Below are positions 1 to 7,134 of a stretch of 17,657 nt of DNA, piece by piece. The notes under the pieces were generated by a model. The model was not told where the DNA came from, did not search any database, and saw only the letters and a program-made list of their open reading frames with translations. Origin of the DNA: Archangium sp. (GTDB lineage Bacteria > Myxococcota > Myxococcia > Myxococcales > Myxococcaceae). The DNA lies in NCBI GenBank assembly GCA_016793585.1, contig JAEUJR010000094.1:1-17657 (forward strand), given 5' to 3'. How positions within the stretch are numbered: the stretch's first letter is position 1; each line of letters starts with the position of its first letter. Both the position numbers and the translations under genes were made by a program.

Positions 1-1455
1 GATGTCGGTGACGACCTTCTGGGGCTCGGGAGCGCCCGGAGCCGCCGGAGGAGGCGCCTTGCCGGCTTCCTTCTGCAGCTCGGCGTACACGTTCTCGAGC
101 TTCACGCCGCGCGCGAGCACCTGGTCGGCCTTCTTGATCTCTTCGTCGATCACGCCCTTGAACGCCTCGAAGGGCTGGGCGCCGACGAACTCACGGCCGT
201 TGATGAAGAACGTCGGGGTGCCGTTCGCGCCCACCTGCATGCCTTCGGCGCTGTCAGCCTCGACCTTCTTGGCGAACTTGTTCGAGTCGAGGGCCGACTT
301 GAACTTGCCCATGTCGAGACCGAGCTCCTGCGCGTAGCGCTCGATGCTGGCGCGATCGAGGGCCTGCTGGTTCGCGAAGAGCTTGTCGTGCATCTGCCAG
401 AACTTGCCCTGCTCGTGAGCGGCCATGGACGCCTCGGCGGCGATCTTGGCGTTGTTGTGGAAGGGCAGCGGCTGGTGACGGAAGATGATGCGAACGTCTT
501 TCGCGTAGGTGTCTTCGATCTGCTTCATCGTCGGGACGACGCGCGAGCAGAACGGGCACTGGAAGTCGGACCAGGCGACGATGGTGACCTTCGCGGCCTT
601 GGCGCCACGAATGGGCGAGTCGTCGGGAATGTCGATCTTCCGAACCGACGGCGGAGGAGGCGGAGCCGACGGCTGGGCAGGCGCGGGCGCCGCAGGAGGC
701 GCCGAGACGCCCTTCTCGATGATGCGCGCGTAGACCTGGTCGGCAGGCGTGCCGGCCTTGACCATCTCCTGCGCCTTGCCGAGCTCGGCGTCGATGATGC
801 GCTTGAAGTTGTCGATGGGCTGAGCGCCCGACAGCTTCTTGCCGTTGATGAAGAACGCCGGGGTGCCCGTGGCGCCGAGCTGCGTGGCGAGGCCCTGCTC
901 CTTGTCGATCAGCGCCTGGAACTTCGGGCTCTGCATGTCGCTCTTCCACTTCTCGACGTTGAGGCCGATGTCACGCGCGTACTGCTCGAGGTTCGCGTCT
1001 TCCAGCGCCTGCTGGTTGGCGAACATCTTGTCGTGCATCTCCCAGTACTTGCCCTGCTCACCGGCCGCGAGGGCCGCGAGGGCCGCCGGCTTGGCGCGGT
1101 TGTGGAACGAGAGCGGGTTCTGCTTCATGACGACGCGCAGCTTGTCGCCGTAGTCCTTCTCGAGCTGCACGACGGTGTTGTGCGCGCGGCTGCAGAACGG
1201 GCACTGGTAGTCCGAGAACTCGACGAGGGTGACGAGCGCGTTGGCGGGGCCCTTCTGCGGCGACTCCTCGAGGGGCACCCGGAAGGTCGTGTCTTCGCCA
1301 GCCGCAGGAGCGGGGCGCGGAGCCGACGGGTTGGACGGCGACGGCGCGACCGCGGCGACGGTGTTGCTACCGCCTGACGAGCTCTTGAACATCGAGCCGA
1401 CGGCGAAACCGACGACGCCGCCGACGATGAGGGCAATGATGACGGAGGGCTTCAT
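1..1455 (-). CDS. Tandem DsbA-like thioredoxin-fold protein (C-terminus cut off)
   Basis: This is a membrane-anchored or exported thiol-disulfide oxidoreductase with two DsbA/Com1-like (thioredoxin_4-type) domains. The reading frame is open for 485 codons from ATG 1455 to the window edge, so the C-terminus is missing. Residues 4-21 form a hydrophobic signal or anchor segment, followed by a Ser/Pro/Ala-rich linker to about residue 57. Domain 1 covers about 58-245 with active site C85-P-F-C88 (context FSDYQCPFC). Domain 2 covers about 270-460 with C300-P-F-C303 (context WSDFQCPFC). A Pro-rich linker of about 25 residues separates them. Each domain has the cis-Pro region TGTPAFFINGK or NGTPTFFINGR. 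GGGGAG lies 11 bases before the ATG. Family members oxidise or shuffle disulfides in exported proteins; that this one acts in the periplasm is inferred from the N-terminal segment. It is transcribed away from the TusA gene. Confidence 0.9.
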   Translation of the reverse strand, partial: MKPSVIIALIVGGVVGFAVGSMFKSSSGGSNTVAAVAPSPSNPSAPRPAPAAGEDTTFRVPLEESPQKGPANALVTLVEFSDYQCPFCSRAHNTVVQLEKDYGDKLRVVMKQNPLSFHNRAKPAALAALAAGEQGKYWEMHDKMFANQQALEDANLEQYARDIGLNVEKWKSDMQSPKFQALIDKEQGLATQLGATGTPAFFINGKKLSGAQPIDNFKRIIDAELGKAQEMVKAGTPADQVYARIIEKGVSAPPAAPAPAQPSAPPPPPSVRKIDIPDDSPIRGAKAAKVTIVAWSDFQCPFCSRVVPTMKQIEDTYAKDVRIIFRHQPLPFHNNAKIAAEASMAAHEQGKFWQMHDKLFANQQALDRASIERYAQELGLDMGKFKSALDSNKFAKKVEADSAEGMQVGANGTPTFFINGREFVGAQPFEAFKGVIDEEIKKADQVLARGVKLENVYAELQKEAGKAPPPAAPGAPEPQKVVTDI

Positions 1456-1521
1456 GTGTTCGGGGACTCCCCTTGGTGGTGTAAACGCGCGCGTCGTCTA
1501 GCAAACGCGTGGTGAGGCGCA

Positions 1522-1767
1522 ATGCCAACTGCTCATGATCCTCCCCAGCTGGAAGTTTCAGCCCACCTGGTCGATGCCCGGGGGAAGCCCTGCCCGATGC
1601 CGATCATCGAGCTGGCGAAGGCCCTGCGCCTGCACGCGCGGGTCGAGCTGTGGGCTGACGACCCTGCCGCAAAGGGCGATCTGAAGACGTTCTGCGAGGC
1701 GACTGGCCGGGTGACCGACCGCCTCGAGCTCGAGCCGTTTCTGCGGGCGCTCGTTCGGGGTGCTTGA
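1522..1767 (+). CDS. TusA/SirA-family sulfur-carrier protein
   Basis: This is a small (81 aa) cytoplasmic protein of the TusA family, which carries a persulfide sulfur on a conserved Cys for tRNA thiolation, cofactor synthesis or sulfur oxidation. The family signature is clear: LVDARGKPCPMP puts the reactive Cys at residue 24 in a CPxP motif at the start of the first helix, followed by IIELAKAL, and a beta-strand/helix tail ending in a typical short LEPFLRAL segment. The length matches the family. GAGG at 1514-1517 sits 4 bases before the ATG. Nothing nearby (no TusBCDE, sulfurtransferase or DsrE-like gene) says which pathway it feeds. Its divergent neighbour is a DsbA-like thiol oxidoreductase, sharing only 66 bases of upstream DNA. 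The family call is firm; the exact role is open. Confidence 0.88.
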   Translation: MPTAHDPPQLEVSAHLVDARGKPCPMPIIELAKALRLHARVELWADDPAAKGDLKTFCEATGRVTDRLELEPFLRALVRGA

Positions 1768-1827
1768 GACCCCGCTGGTCGTGGCCGACCCCGGCACACT
1801 GGAGTCCCATGCCTGTACCGCTAGAGT

Positions 1828-1843
1828 TGGCGTGACCGCTGCA
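1828..1843 (+). promoter_or_regulatory. Candidate sigma-54 (-24/-12) promoter for the PilZ gene
   Basis: The 16-mer TGGCGTGACCGCTGCA matches 9 of the 12 fixed positions of the sigma-54 consensus TGGCACGNNNNTTGCW. It has the invariant GG (1829-1830) and GC (1841-1842) at the required spacing. Predicted transcription start is about 12 bases past the GC, near 1854, leaving a short leader that just holds the AAGGAG ribosome binding site at 1861-1866 before ATG 1873. Sigma-54 promoters are common in myxobacteria. No enhancer-binding protein site was identified. Confidence 0.4.
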
Positions 1844-1872
1844 CGAACTGGCTGCTCGAAAAGGAGTCAGCC

Positions 1873-2808
1873 ATGGGTGACGGGGGTTCATCGAGGGGTT
1901 TTGCACTGATGACCGACCAGGACGTGGAGCTGTCGCGGAAGGAAGCGGAGCAGGCGCAGGAGGAGTCGAACCTGCACGCCGAGCTCACCCGCATCATGGC
2001 GGCGACGACCGACTACGAGCGCCGCGTGAAGCAGCTCAAGGGCGCCATGGCCGACGCCGAGAAGCAGGGCGTGGCCGACAAGCACCTGTCTGATCGGGTT
2101 CGCAACCTGGCCGTGCCGGCGCTCGACGCCGAGTCTGCGTTCACGCCGGCGAGGCAGCAGCGGGCGGCCGCCCTGCAGGCACGCCAGGCCGCCTCGCACG
2201 AGGTTCGTGAGCGCATCACGCAGTTCCGGGCGGCGATCGGCGCGCTCTCGCAGACCATCGTCGCCGACGAGAAGTCGGTGCAGCGGCTGCTGGTGCAGGC
2301 GAAGCAGGCCCAGCAGGCGCCGCCGAAGCCACCTGCTCACGACGAGGCCGCGCTCGGAGCGACGCTCGTCTCCGCGGCGCCTCCGCCGGCGTTGCGCCAA
2401 CGCGCCCAGACGCAGCCTCCGATCGCCGCCGCGGCGACGGCGGTGGGCCGCATGACGCCCCCCGCGCCGAAACGTCAGTCACCCCGCGTGCGCATGCAGG
2501 CGCAGGTCGACTTCGAGAGCGACGACAACTTCTTCAACGGCTTCTCGTCGAACATCTCAGACGGCGGGCTCTTCATCGCGACGGTGAACGTGCTGCCGCT
2601 GGGCACCAACGTCGACGTGGGCTTCACGCTGCCGACGGGCGAGCGCATCGAGTGCAAGGGCGTGGTGCGGTGGGTGCGAGAGATCGACGATCGCAACCCC
2701 GACAGCCACCCGGGCATGGGCGTGCAGTTCGTCGACCTCGAGGAGCGCGCGGCCGGCGCCATCGAGCAGTTCATTCAGCAGCGCGAGCCGATGTTCTACG
2801 TCGAGTAG
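1873..2808 (+). CDS. Coiled-coil PilZ-domain protein (TIGR02266-like)
   Basis: This 311-aa cytoplasmic protein ends in a PilZ domain of the type expanded in myxobacteria (TIGR02266). Residues about 14-150 are charged and helix-rich, with Ala/Gln/Arg/Glu heptad-like stretches that suggest a coiled coil. Residues 150-200 are a Pro/Ala-rich linker. The PilZ domain spans about 201-303 and keeps both cyclic di-GMP elements: RQSPR (R201...R205, the RxxxR arm) and NISDGG (227-232, the D/NxSxxG motif). It ends with GMGVQFVDL, typical of this subfamily. Cyclic di-GMP binding is therefore predicted but not shown. ATG 1873 is chosen because AAGGAG (1861-1866) lies 6 bases upstream; an in-frame ATG at 1909 has no such site. 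The gene runs alone, behind a candidate sigma-54 promoter, and converges on the kelch gene with 3 bases between stop codons. Confidence 0.9.
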   Translation: MGDGGSSRGFALMTDQDVELSRKEAEQAQEESNLHAELTRIMAATTDYERRVKQLKGAMADAEKQGVADKHLSDRVRNLAVPALDAESAFTPARQQRAAALQARQAASHEVRERITQFRAAIGALSQTIVADEKSVQRLLVQAKQAQQAPPKPPAHDEAALGATLVSAAPPPALRQRAQTQPPIAAAATAVGRMTPPAPKRQSPRVRMQAQVDFESDDNFFNGFSSNISDGGLFIATVNVLPLGTNVDVGFTLPTGERIECKGVVRWVREIDDRNPDSHPGMGVQFVDLEERAAGAIEQFIQQREPMFYVE

Positions 2809-2811
2809 CGC

Positions 2812-5800
2812 TCAGTTCCGCGGGCGATACCAGAGCCCGCCTTCGCCGCTGAAGTGCAGCATGCGGTGGTTGGCCAGATCGTACTCGAGCTGACCCGCAG
2901 TGCCCGGAGCGCGATCGAGGGTGATCTGGCTCCAGCTCGAGCCGGTCCACTCCCACTGATCGTTCAGCACCAGGCCGTTCGAGCCGAGGAACTGGCGGCC
3001 GCCGTAGAGCACGACCCGTTGGGCATCGGGATCCCACGCGGCCGCCGCGGCGTACCGAACCGATGGGCCTGAGGCGTTCGACTGCGTCCACGAGGAGCCG
3101 TTCCAGAGCCAGGTGTCGTTGAGGGCGGTGGTGAAGTCGGCGCCGCCGAAGACGACGAGGCGGTTTCGGGTGCTGTCCCAGGCGAGGGCTGCCTCGCTGC
3201 GCACGGGCACGGTGCCGCTGGGCGCCGCCAACGTCCACGAGGTTCCGTTGAACTGCCAGAGGTCGCTGTACGTGCGGTAGATCGGGTCTCCCGAGATCGG
3301 GTTTCGCGAGCCGCCGAACATCAGCACCGCGCCGCTCGAAGGGTTGAACGTGCTCGCCTCGCCGAAGCGACCCGGCGTCGGGTCGGGCGCGCCGCTGTTG
3401 GCAAGCACGCCACCGTCGTACGTGTACGTGACGCCGGTGTTGGCGTGAATGACCGAGACCCGGCGGCCGACGTCGTAGCGCGCGGCCTTCACGCCCGTGT
3501 TGAAGAAGGGCCCGCGTTGCCAGGCCGTGCCGTTCCAATCGAAGAGGCCGTTGGCTCCGAACGCGACGGGGGCGCCTCGCGTGCTGTCGAAGGTGGCGAC
3601 ATAGCTGCTGTTCAGCCCGGGGTTGGTGCTGAGCAACACCCAGCCCTGGCCATCGAAGGCCGAAGTCCACGGGTTGGGGAAGGTGCTCACCCAGCCGCCG
3701 AACACGACGCACTGCGAAGTCGAGCAGGCGAAGCCGGCCCCGATGATGGCGTCGCCGTTCGCAGGCAGCGAGGCCCAGGTCGTCCCGTTCCAGCTCCAGG
3801 CCTGCGTGGTCGCGACCCCTGAGATCGCGCCGCCGACGACGATCAGCTGCTGGCCGGTCGGGTCCCATGCGGCGAAGTGATTCGACCGGCCGGCGGGCGG
3901 CGAGGCGGGCGTGCGCTGAGACCAGGCCGAGCCGTTCCACTCCCAGAGATCGCCGAGCGTGGCAGTGTCGATGCCGCCGTAGAGGGTGACGGCCTGACGG
4001 GTGCCGTGCCACGTGAGGGTGTGCTGCCGACGGCGAGGCGGTGCCGAGACCGGGCGCTGGCTCCAGGTGGTGCCGTCCCACACCCAGGTGTCGTCGAGCG
4101 TGGTGGTGGCGCTTCGGCCACCGAAGAGCACCGTCTGTTGCCTCGTGACGTCGTAGGCCATCGCGTGCTGGCCGCGAGGGCTGGGGGCGTTGGTGCCAAC
4201 ACGGGCGAACCAGGTCGTGCCGTTCCATTCCCAGGTATCACTGAGCAGGCCAGTCGAGTTTTCGCCGCCGAACAACACGACCACGCCTCGGGCCGCGTCA
4301 TACGCCATCGCGTGGTTGGTGCGAGGCGCGGGGCCGGCGGTGGCGACTACCGTCCACGTCACGCCGTTGGTGCTCTCGAGGGTCTCGCCGAAGGGCAGCG
4401 TCGGTTCACCACCACCGAAGGCGACGAAGCGCCCACGCATCGAGTCGAACACCATGGCGGGCCGGGTTCGGGGAATCACGTGCATGGGCGTCCACACCGG
4501 GGTGCAGGTGACGCCGGTGCCCGCATAGCCCACGCCGCACTGGCAGACGCGCGACCCGATGGTGTTGGTGCAGGTGGCGCGAGCGGAGCACCCGCCGTTG
4601 TTCGTCAGGCACTCATCGATGTCCGTGCAGGTAGTGCCGTTGCCCGAGAAGCCGCTGTTGCAGGCGCAGGTTCGCGAGCCCGGTGTGTTGGTGCACGTCG
4701 CGCTCGCATGGCAGCCGCCATTGCTGGTGAGGCACTCGTTGATGTCGGTGCAGGTGACGCCGTCGCCGGTGAAGCCCGTATTGCAGGCGCACGTGCGCGA
4801 CCCCTGCGTGTTGGTGCAGAGCGCGTTGGCCGAGCAGCCGCCGTTGTTCACGAGGCACTCGTTGACGTCGGTGCAGGTGAGCCCCGTGCCCGTGTAGCCG
4901 GCGTTGCAGGTGCAGGTTCGTGCACCCGGCGTGTTGGTGCAGGTCGCGTTGGCTGCACACCCGCCGTTGTTCGTCAGGCACTCGTTGAGGTCGGTGCAGG
5001 TGATGCCGTCACCCGTGAAGCCCGTCTTGCAGGCGCACGTGCGCGAGCCTGGGGTGTTGGTGCAGGTCGCATCGGTTGCACAGCCTCCGTTGGCGTTCGC
5101 ACATTCGTCGACGTCGACGCAGGCGGCTCCCTGCTTCACGTAGCCCGCGATGCAGGTGAAGGAGCACGCGCCCTGGTCGCACGTCGTCGCGACGCCGTTG
5201 GCCGGCGGCGGCGGACAGGCGCTGCACGAGCTGCCGCACGAAGTGATTGCGGTGTCCGAGACGCAGCTCTGCCCGCATGCATGCTGCTGCGCCGGGCAGG
5301 CGCAGGTATTCGTCATGGTGTTGCAGGTCGCTCCCGCGGGACAGTCGGAGTTGAGCCGGCAACCCGTGCGGCACATTCGACTGATGGGGTCGCAGGAAAA
5401 GCCGGCGCCGCACCGCGCTCCGGGCATCGTGCAGTCGGAGGGAAGGATCGCGCAGGTGCCGCCAAGACAGACCTGCGCGCCAGAACACCCGCGCCCGCAT
5501 TGGCCACAGTTGTTCGGGTCGTTCTGCAGGTCGAGACAGGCCGATGCGCAGGCGCTGAGTGTTCCGGCGCACGTTCCCGCCGCAGCACCACCCGCCGCGG
5601 AGCCGCCAGCAGACGGCGAGCCGCCAGCAGAAGGCGAGCCGCCAGCAGACGCGGAGCCACCAGCAGACGCGGAGCCACCAGCAGACGCGGAGCCGCCAGC
5701 AGACGCGGAGCCACCAGCAGACGCGGAGCCGCCAGCAGACGCGGAACCGCCAGCAGACGCGGAGCCACCAGCAGACGCGGAGCCACCAGCAGAAGCCGAC

Positions 5801-6069
5801 CCTCCGGCCGTGATGAACCCGCCTCCCGTTGCTGAACCGCCGCCCGAGCCGAACCCCGAACACGACCCAAGGGCACAGACCTGGCTCCCCTGACAGGCCA
5901 CGCAGGCCGCGCCGCGCGCGCCGCACTGGGTGGCGGTGACGCCAGCCTGACAGGTTCCAGCAGAGTCACAGCAGCCACTGCAGGTGTCGGCCGAGCACGA
6001 GGGCTGAACCGGGGCGCTACAGGCCAGCTCGAAAGACAGCAGGACAGAGACGACAAGAATGGCGCGCAT
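2812..6069 (-). CDS. Secreted EGF/kelch-repeat lipoprotein, 1085 aa
   Basis: This is a large surface-type protein. Residues 1-17 form a signal peptide ending at a lipobox-like Cys (LSFELAC, C17; Glu at -3 is atypical, so lipidation is likely but not certain). Then come a Cys-rich segment (about 25-70), a Gly/Ser/Ala linker with eleven hexapeptide repeats (91-156), further Cys-rich modules including NDPNNCGQCGRGC (about 165-317), five calcium-binding-type EGF domains in tandem (319-523, 41 residues each, DxD/NEC starts), and a C-terminal kelch-type beta-propeller region (about 529-1085). The last has about eleven blades marked by LFGG/YGG strands and DTWEWNGTTW turns. The architecture suggests adhesion or ligand binding outside the cell; no catalytic site is visible. 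ATG 6069 is chosen because the signal peptide starts there and GAGGG lies just upstream; the frame is open to 6144. Transcribed alone. Confidence 0.88.
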   Translation of the reverse strand: MRAILVVSVLLSFELACSAPVQPSCSADTCSGCCDSAGTCQAGVTATQCGARGAACVACQGSQVCALGSCSGFGSGGGSATGGGFITAGGSASAGGSASAGGSASAGGSASAGGSASAGGSASAGGSASAGGSASAGGSASAGGSPSAGGSPSAGGSAAGGAAAGTCAGTLSACASACLDLQNDPNNCGQCGRGCSGAQVCLGGTCAILPSDCTMPGARCGAGFSCDPISRMCRTGCRLNSDCPAGATCNTMTNTCACPAQQHACGQSCVSDTAITSCGSSCSACPPPPANGVATTCDQGACSFTCIAGYVKQGAACVDVDECANANGGCATDATCTNTPGSRTCACKTGFTGDGITCTDLNECLTNNGGCAANATCTNTPGARTCTCNAGYTGTGLTCTDVNECLVNNGGCSANALCTNTQGSRTCACNTGFTGDGVTCTDINECLTSNGGCHASATCTNTPGSRTCACNSGFSGNGTTCTDIDECLTNNGGCSARATCTNTIGSRVCQCGVGYAGTGVTCTPVWTPMHVIPRTRPAMVFDSMRGRFVAFGGGEPTLPFGETLESTNGVTWTVVATAGPAPRTNHAMAYDAARGVVVLFGGENSTGLLSDTWEWNGTTWFARVGTNAPSPRGQHAMAYDVTRQQTVLFGGRSATTTLDDTWVWDGTTWSQRPVSAPPRRRQHTLTWHGTRQAVTLYGGIDTATLGDLWEWNGSAWSQRTPASPPAGRSNHFAAWDPTGQQLIVVGGAISGVATTQAWSWNGTTWASLPANGDAIIGAGFACSTSQCVVFGGWVSTFPNPWTSAFDGQGWVLLSTNPGLNSSYVATFDSTRGAPVAFGANGLFDWNGTAWQRGPFFNTGVKAARYDVGRRVSVIHANTGVTYTYDGGVLANSGAPDPTPGRFGEASTFNPSSGAVLMFGGSRNPISGDPIYRTYSDLWQFNGTSWTLAAPSGTVPVRSEAALAWDSTRNRLVVFGGADFTTALNDTWLWNGSSWTQSNASGPSVRYAAAAAWDPDAQRVVLYGGRQFLGSNGLVLNDQWEWTGSSWSQITLDRAPGTAGQLEYDLANHRMLHFSGEGGLWYRPRN
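4501..5115 (-). repeat. Five tandem 123-bp EGF-domain repeats
   Basis: Within the kelch lipoprotein, five units of exactly 41 codons (123 bp) follow each other without linkers (residues 319-523). Each codes for one six-cysteine EGF domain beginning D-[VLI]-[DN]-E-C and containing NGGC, CTNT, GSRTCAC and GFTGDGxTC blocks. The repeats are similar at DNA level, for example the recurring ggtgttggtgcagg and ccgttgttcg stretches. The equal length points to unit duplication. Confidence 0.85.
5602..5799 (-). repeat. Eleven tandem 18-bp repeats coding for S[AP]SAGG
   Basis: Eleven consecutive 18-bp units (typical plus-strand unit gagccaccagcagacgcg) code for nine SASAGG and two SPSAGG hexapeptides (residues 91-156 of the kelch lipoprotein). 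Unit variation is mostly at synonymous positions (gccgcc versus gccacc). The array keeps frame, so copy-number change would only alter linker length. It probably acts as a flexible stalk between the Cys-rich N-terminus and the EGF region. Confidence 0.9.
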
Positions 6070-6138
6070 GGACCCTCGACCACGTGACGTACTCGGAACG
6101 ACAGACTTTGCGTTGGCGACGAGCGCCCGAGAACGAGG

Positions 6139-6157
6139 CGGCAAGACACCCTTGCCG
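6139..6157 (-). terminator. Hairpin downstream of the ABC operon, possible terminator
   Basis: A perfect 7-bp inverted repeat, CGGCAAG / CTTGCCG with a 5-base loop, lies 66-84 bases after the ATPase stop codon and before the kelch gene start. There is no clear U-tract on the minus strand, so it could be a weak terminator, an RNA-end stabiliser or chance. It is the best terminator candidate in the 153-base gap 6070-6222, which otherwise should hold the promoter of the kelch gene; I see no convincing -35/-10 pair there. Confidence 0.3.
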
Positions 6158-6222
6158 GTGCAGACCGAAGGCCCTGACTCTCCTCAGCACACCACCGGCA
6201 AACGCAGGAGGACGAGCCCAGG

Positions 6223-7134
6223 CTACGTCAGCTGCAGCACCTTCTCTTCGAGCTTCTTGCCGAGCCACACACTCGTGAAGAGCACGTTGCGTTGCGCCAG
6301 CAGCCCGACCACGCGGGTGATGATCTCTTCGGGCTCGACGGCCTGGCCATCGAACGTCACGCACAGCACCTTGTTCGCCTCGAGGCGCGCGTCCTTCACG
6401 CCCGACTGGGCCTTCACCTCGAACAGCGGCACCTCGCCCTTCGCGATCTGCACGCGGAACTCGGCGAGGCGGCCGGTGAGATCGGCCATCGTCGCGGCGC
6501 TGACGAGCTTGCCCTTGTCGAGAATGGCCGACGCGTCGCAGAGCTCTTCGAGCTCCTGCAGGTTGTGGCTCGAGACGACGACGGTGTGGTTGCCCTTGAG
6601 GTCGCGAATCAGCCCGCGCACCGACGCCGCGATCTTCGGGTCGAGGCCGGCGGTCGGCTCGTCGAGGAAGATGACGGGAGGGCTGCCCATGAGCGCCTGC
6701 GCCATCGACACGCGCTTGGCCATGCCGTGCGAGAGCTGGTTCGCGTACAGGCTCCACGTCTCGGGCAGCTGCACGCGCTCGAGCACGCGCTTCGCTTCGG
6801 CCTCGGCGTTCGGGAGCCCCGAGAGCTGACCGAAGTAGGTGAGCAGCGCGCCGACCGGCCACTGCGGCGGCAGAATCGCGTCTTGCGGCAGCACGCCCAC
6901 CTTGCCCTTGAGCGCACCCGGCACGAACGGATCAGCGCCGAGGATGCGAATGCTGCCCGCCGTGGGGAACAGGTAGCCGCACATCATCGAGAACGTCGTC
7001 GTCTTGCCGGCGCCGTTGGGCCCGATGAGGCCGTAGCAGTGGCCCTCCTGCACCTCGAACGAGACGTCGTCGACGGCGCGCTTGAGGCCGAAGTGTTTCG
7101 AGAGCTTCTCCAGACGAATGGCGGGCTGGCTCAC
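6223..7134 (-). CDS. ABC-2 type transporter, ATP-binding protein
   Basis: This is the nucleotide-binding subunit of an ABC-2 exporter (CcmA/DrrA-like), 303 aa from GTG 7134. Walker A is GPNGAGKTT (38-46), the Q-loop is Q84 in VLPQDA, the signature is LSHGM (134-138; a His variant of LSGGQ seen in ABC-2 ATPases), Walker B is VIFLDEP (154-160), the D-loop is AGLD (162-165) and the switch is H190. A C-terminal extension of about 90 residues (after about 212) is typical of the class. Start: GTG overlaps the permease stop as GTGA, with GAGGG just upstream inside the permease gene, so translation is coupled. The frame is open further upstream, but that would overlap the permease. The substrate cannot be told from the sequence. 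Confidence 0.93.
   Translation of the reverse strand: MSQPAIRLEKLSKHFGLKRAVDDVSFEVQEGHCYGLIGPNGAGKTTTFSMMCGYLFPTAGSIRILGADPFVPGALKGKVGVLPQDAILPPQWPVGALLTYFGQLSGLPNAEAEAKRVLERVQLPETWSLYANQLSHGMAKRVSMAQALMGSPPVIFLDEPTAGLDPKIAASVRGLIRDLKGNHTVVVSSHNLQELEELCDASAILDKGKLVSAATMADLTGRLAEFRVQIAKGEVPLFEVKAQSGVKDARLEANKVLCVTFDGQAVEPEEIITRVVGLLAQRNVLFTSVWLGKKLEEKVLQLT

Noticed and set aside
1462..1472. Perfect 11-base palindrome GGGGACTCCCC in the DsbA/TusA divergent region, a possible operator.
   Set aside because: It is short, GC-only and overlaps the ribosome binding site of the DsbA-like gene, which explains the G-run. Too little evidence to call an operator.
1809..1836. A tiny open frame ATG...TGA (about 8 codons) between the TusA and PilZ genes, a possible leader peptide.
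   Set aside because: It has no ribosome binding site and no attenuator structure, and it overlaps the better supported sigma-54-like promoter.
5602..5799. Regular short repeats that could suggest a CRISPR array.
   Set aside because: Units are contiguous 18-mers with no spacers, in frame inside a coding region, and code for a hexapeptide linker. No cas genes are nearby.
3877..5835. A long plus-strand open frame (652 codons) across the kelch/EGF gene, rich in Arg/Gly repeats.
   Set aside because: It is the antisense shadow of a high-GC coding region. The minus strand has a signal peptide, EGF cysteines and kelch motifs, while this frame has only low-complexity Arg/Gly/Ala text.
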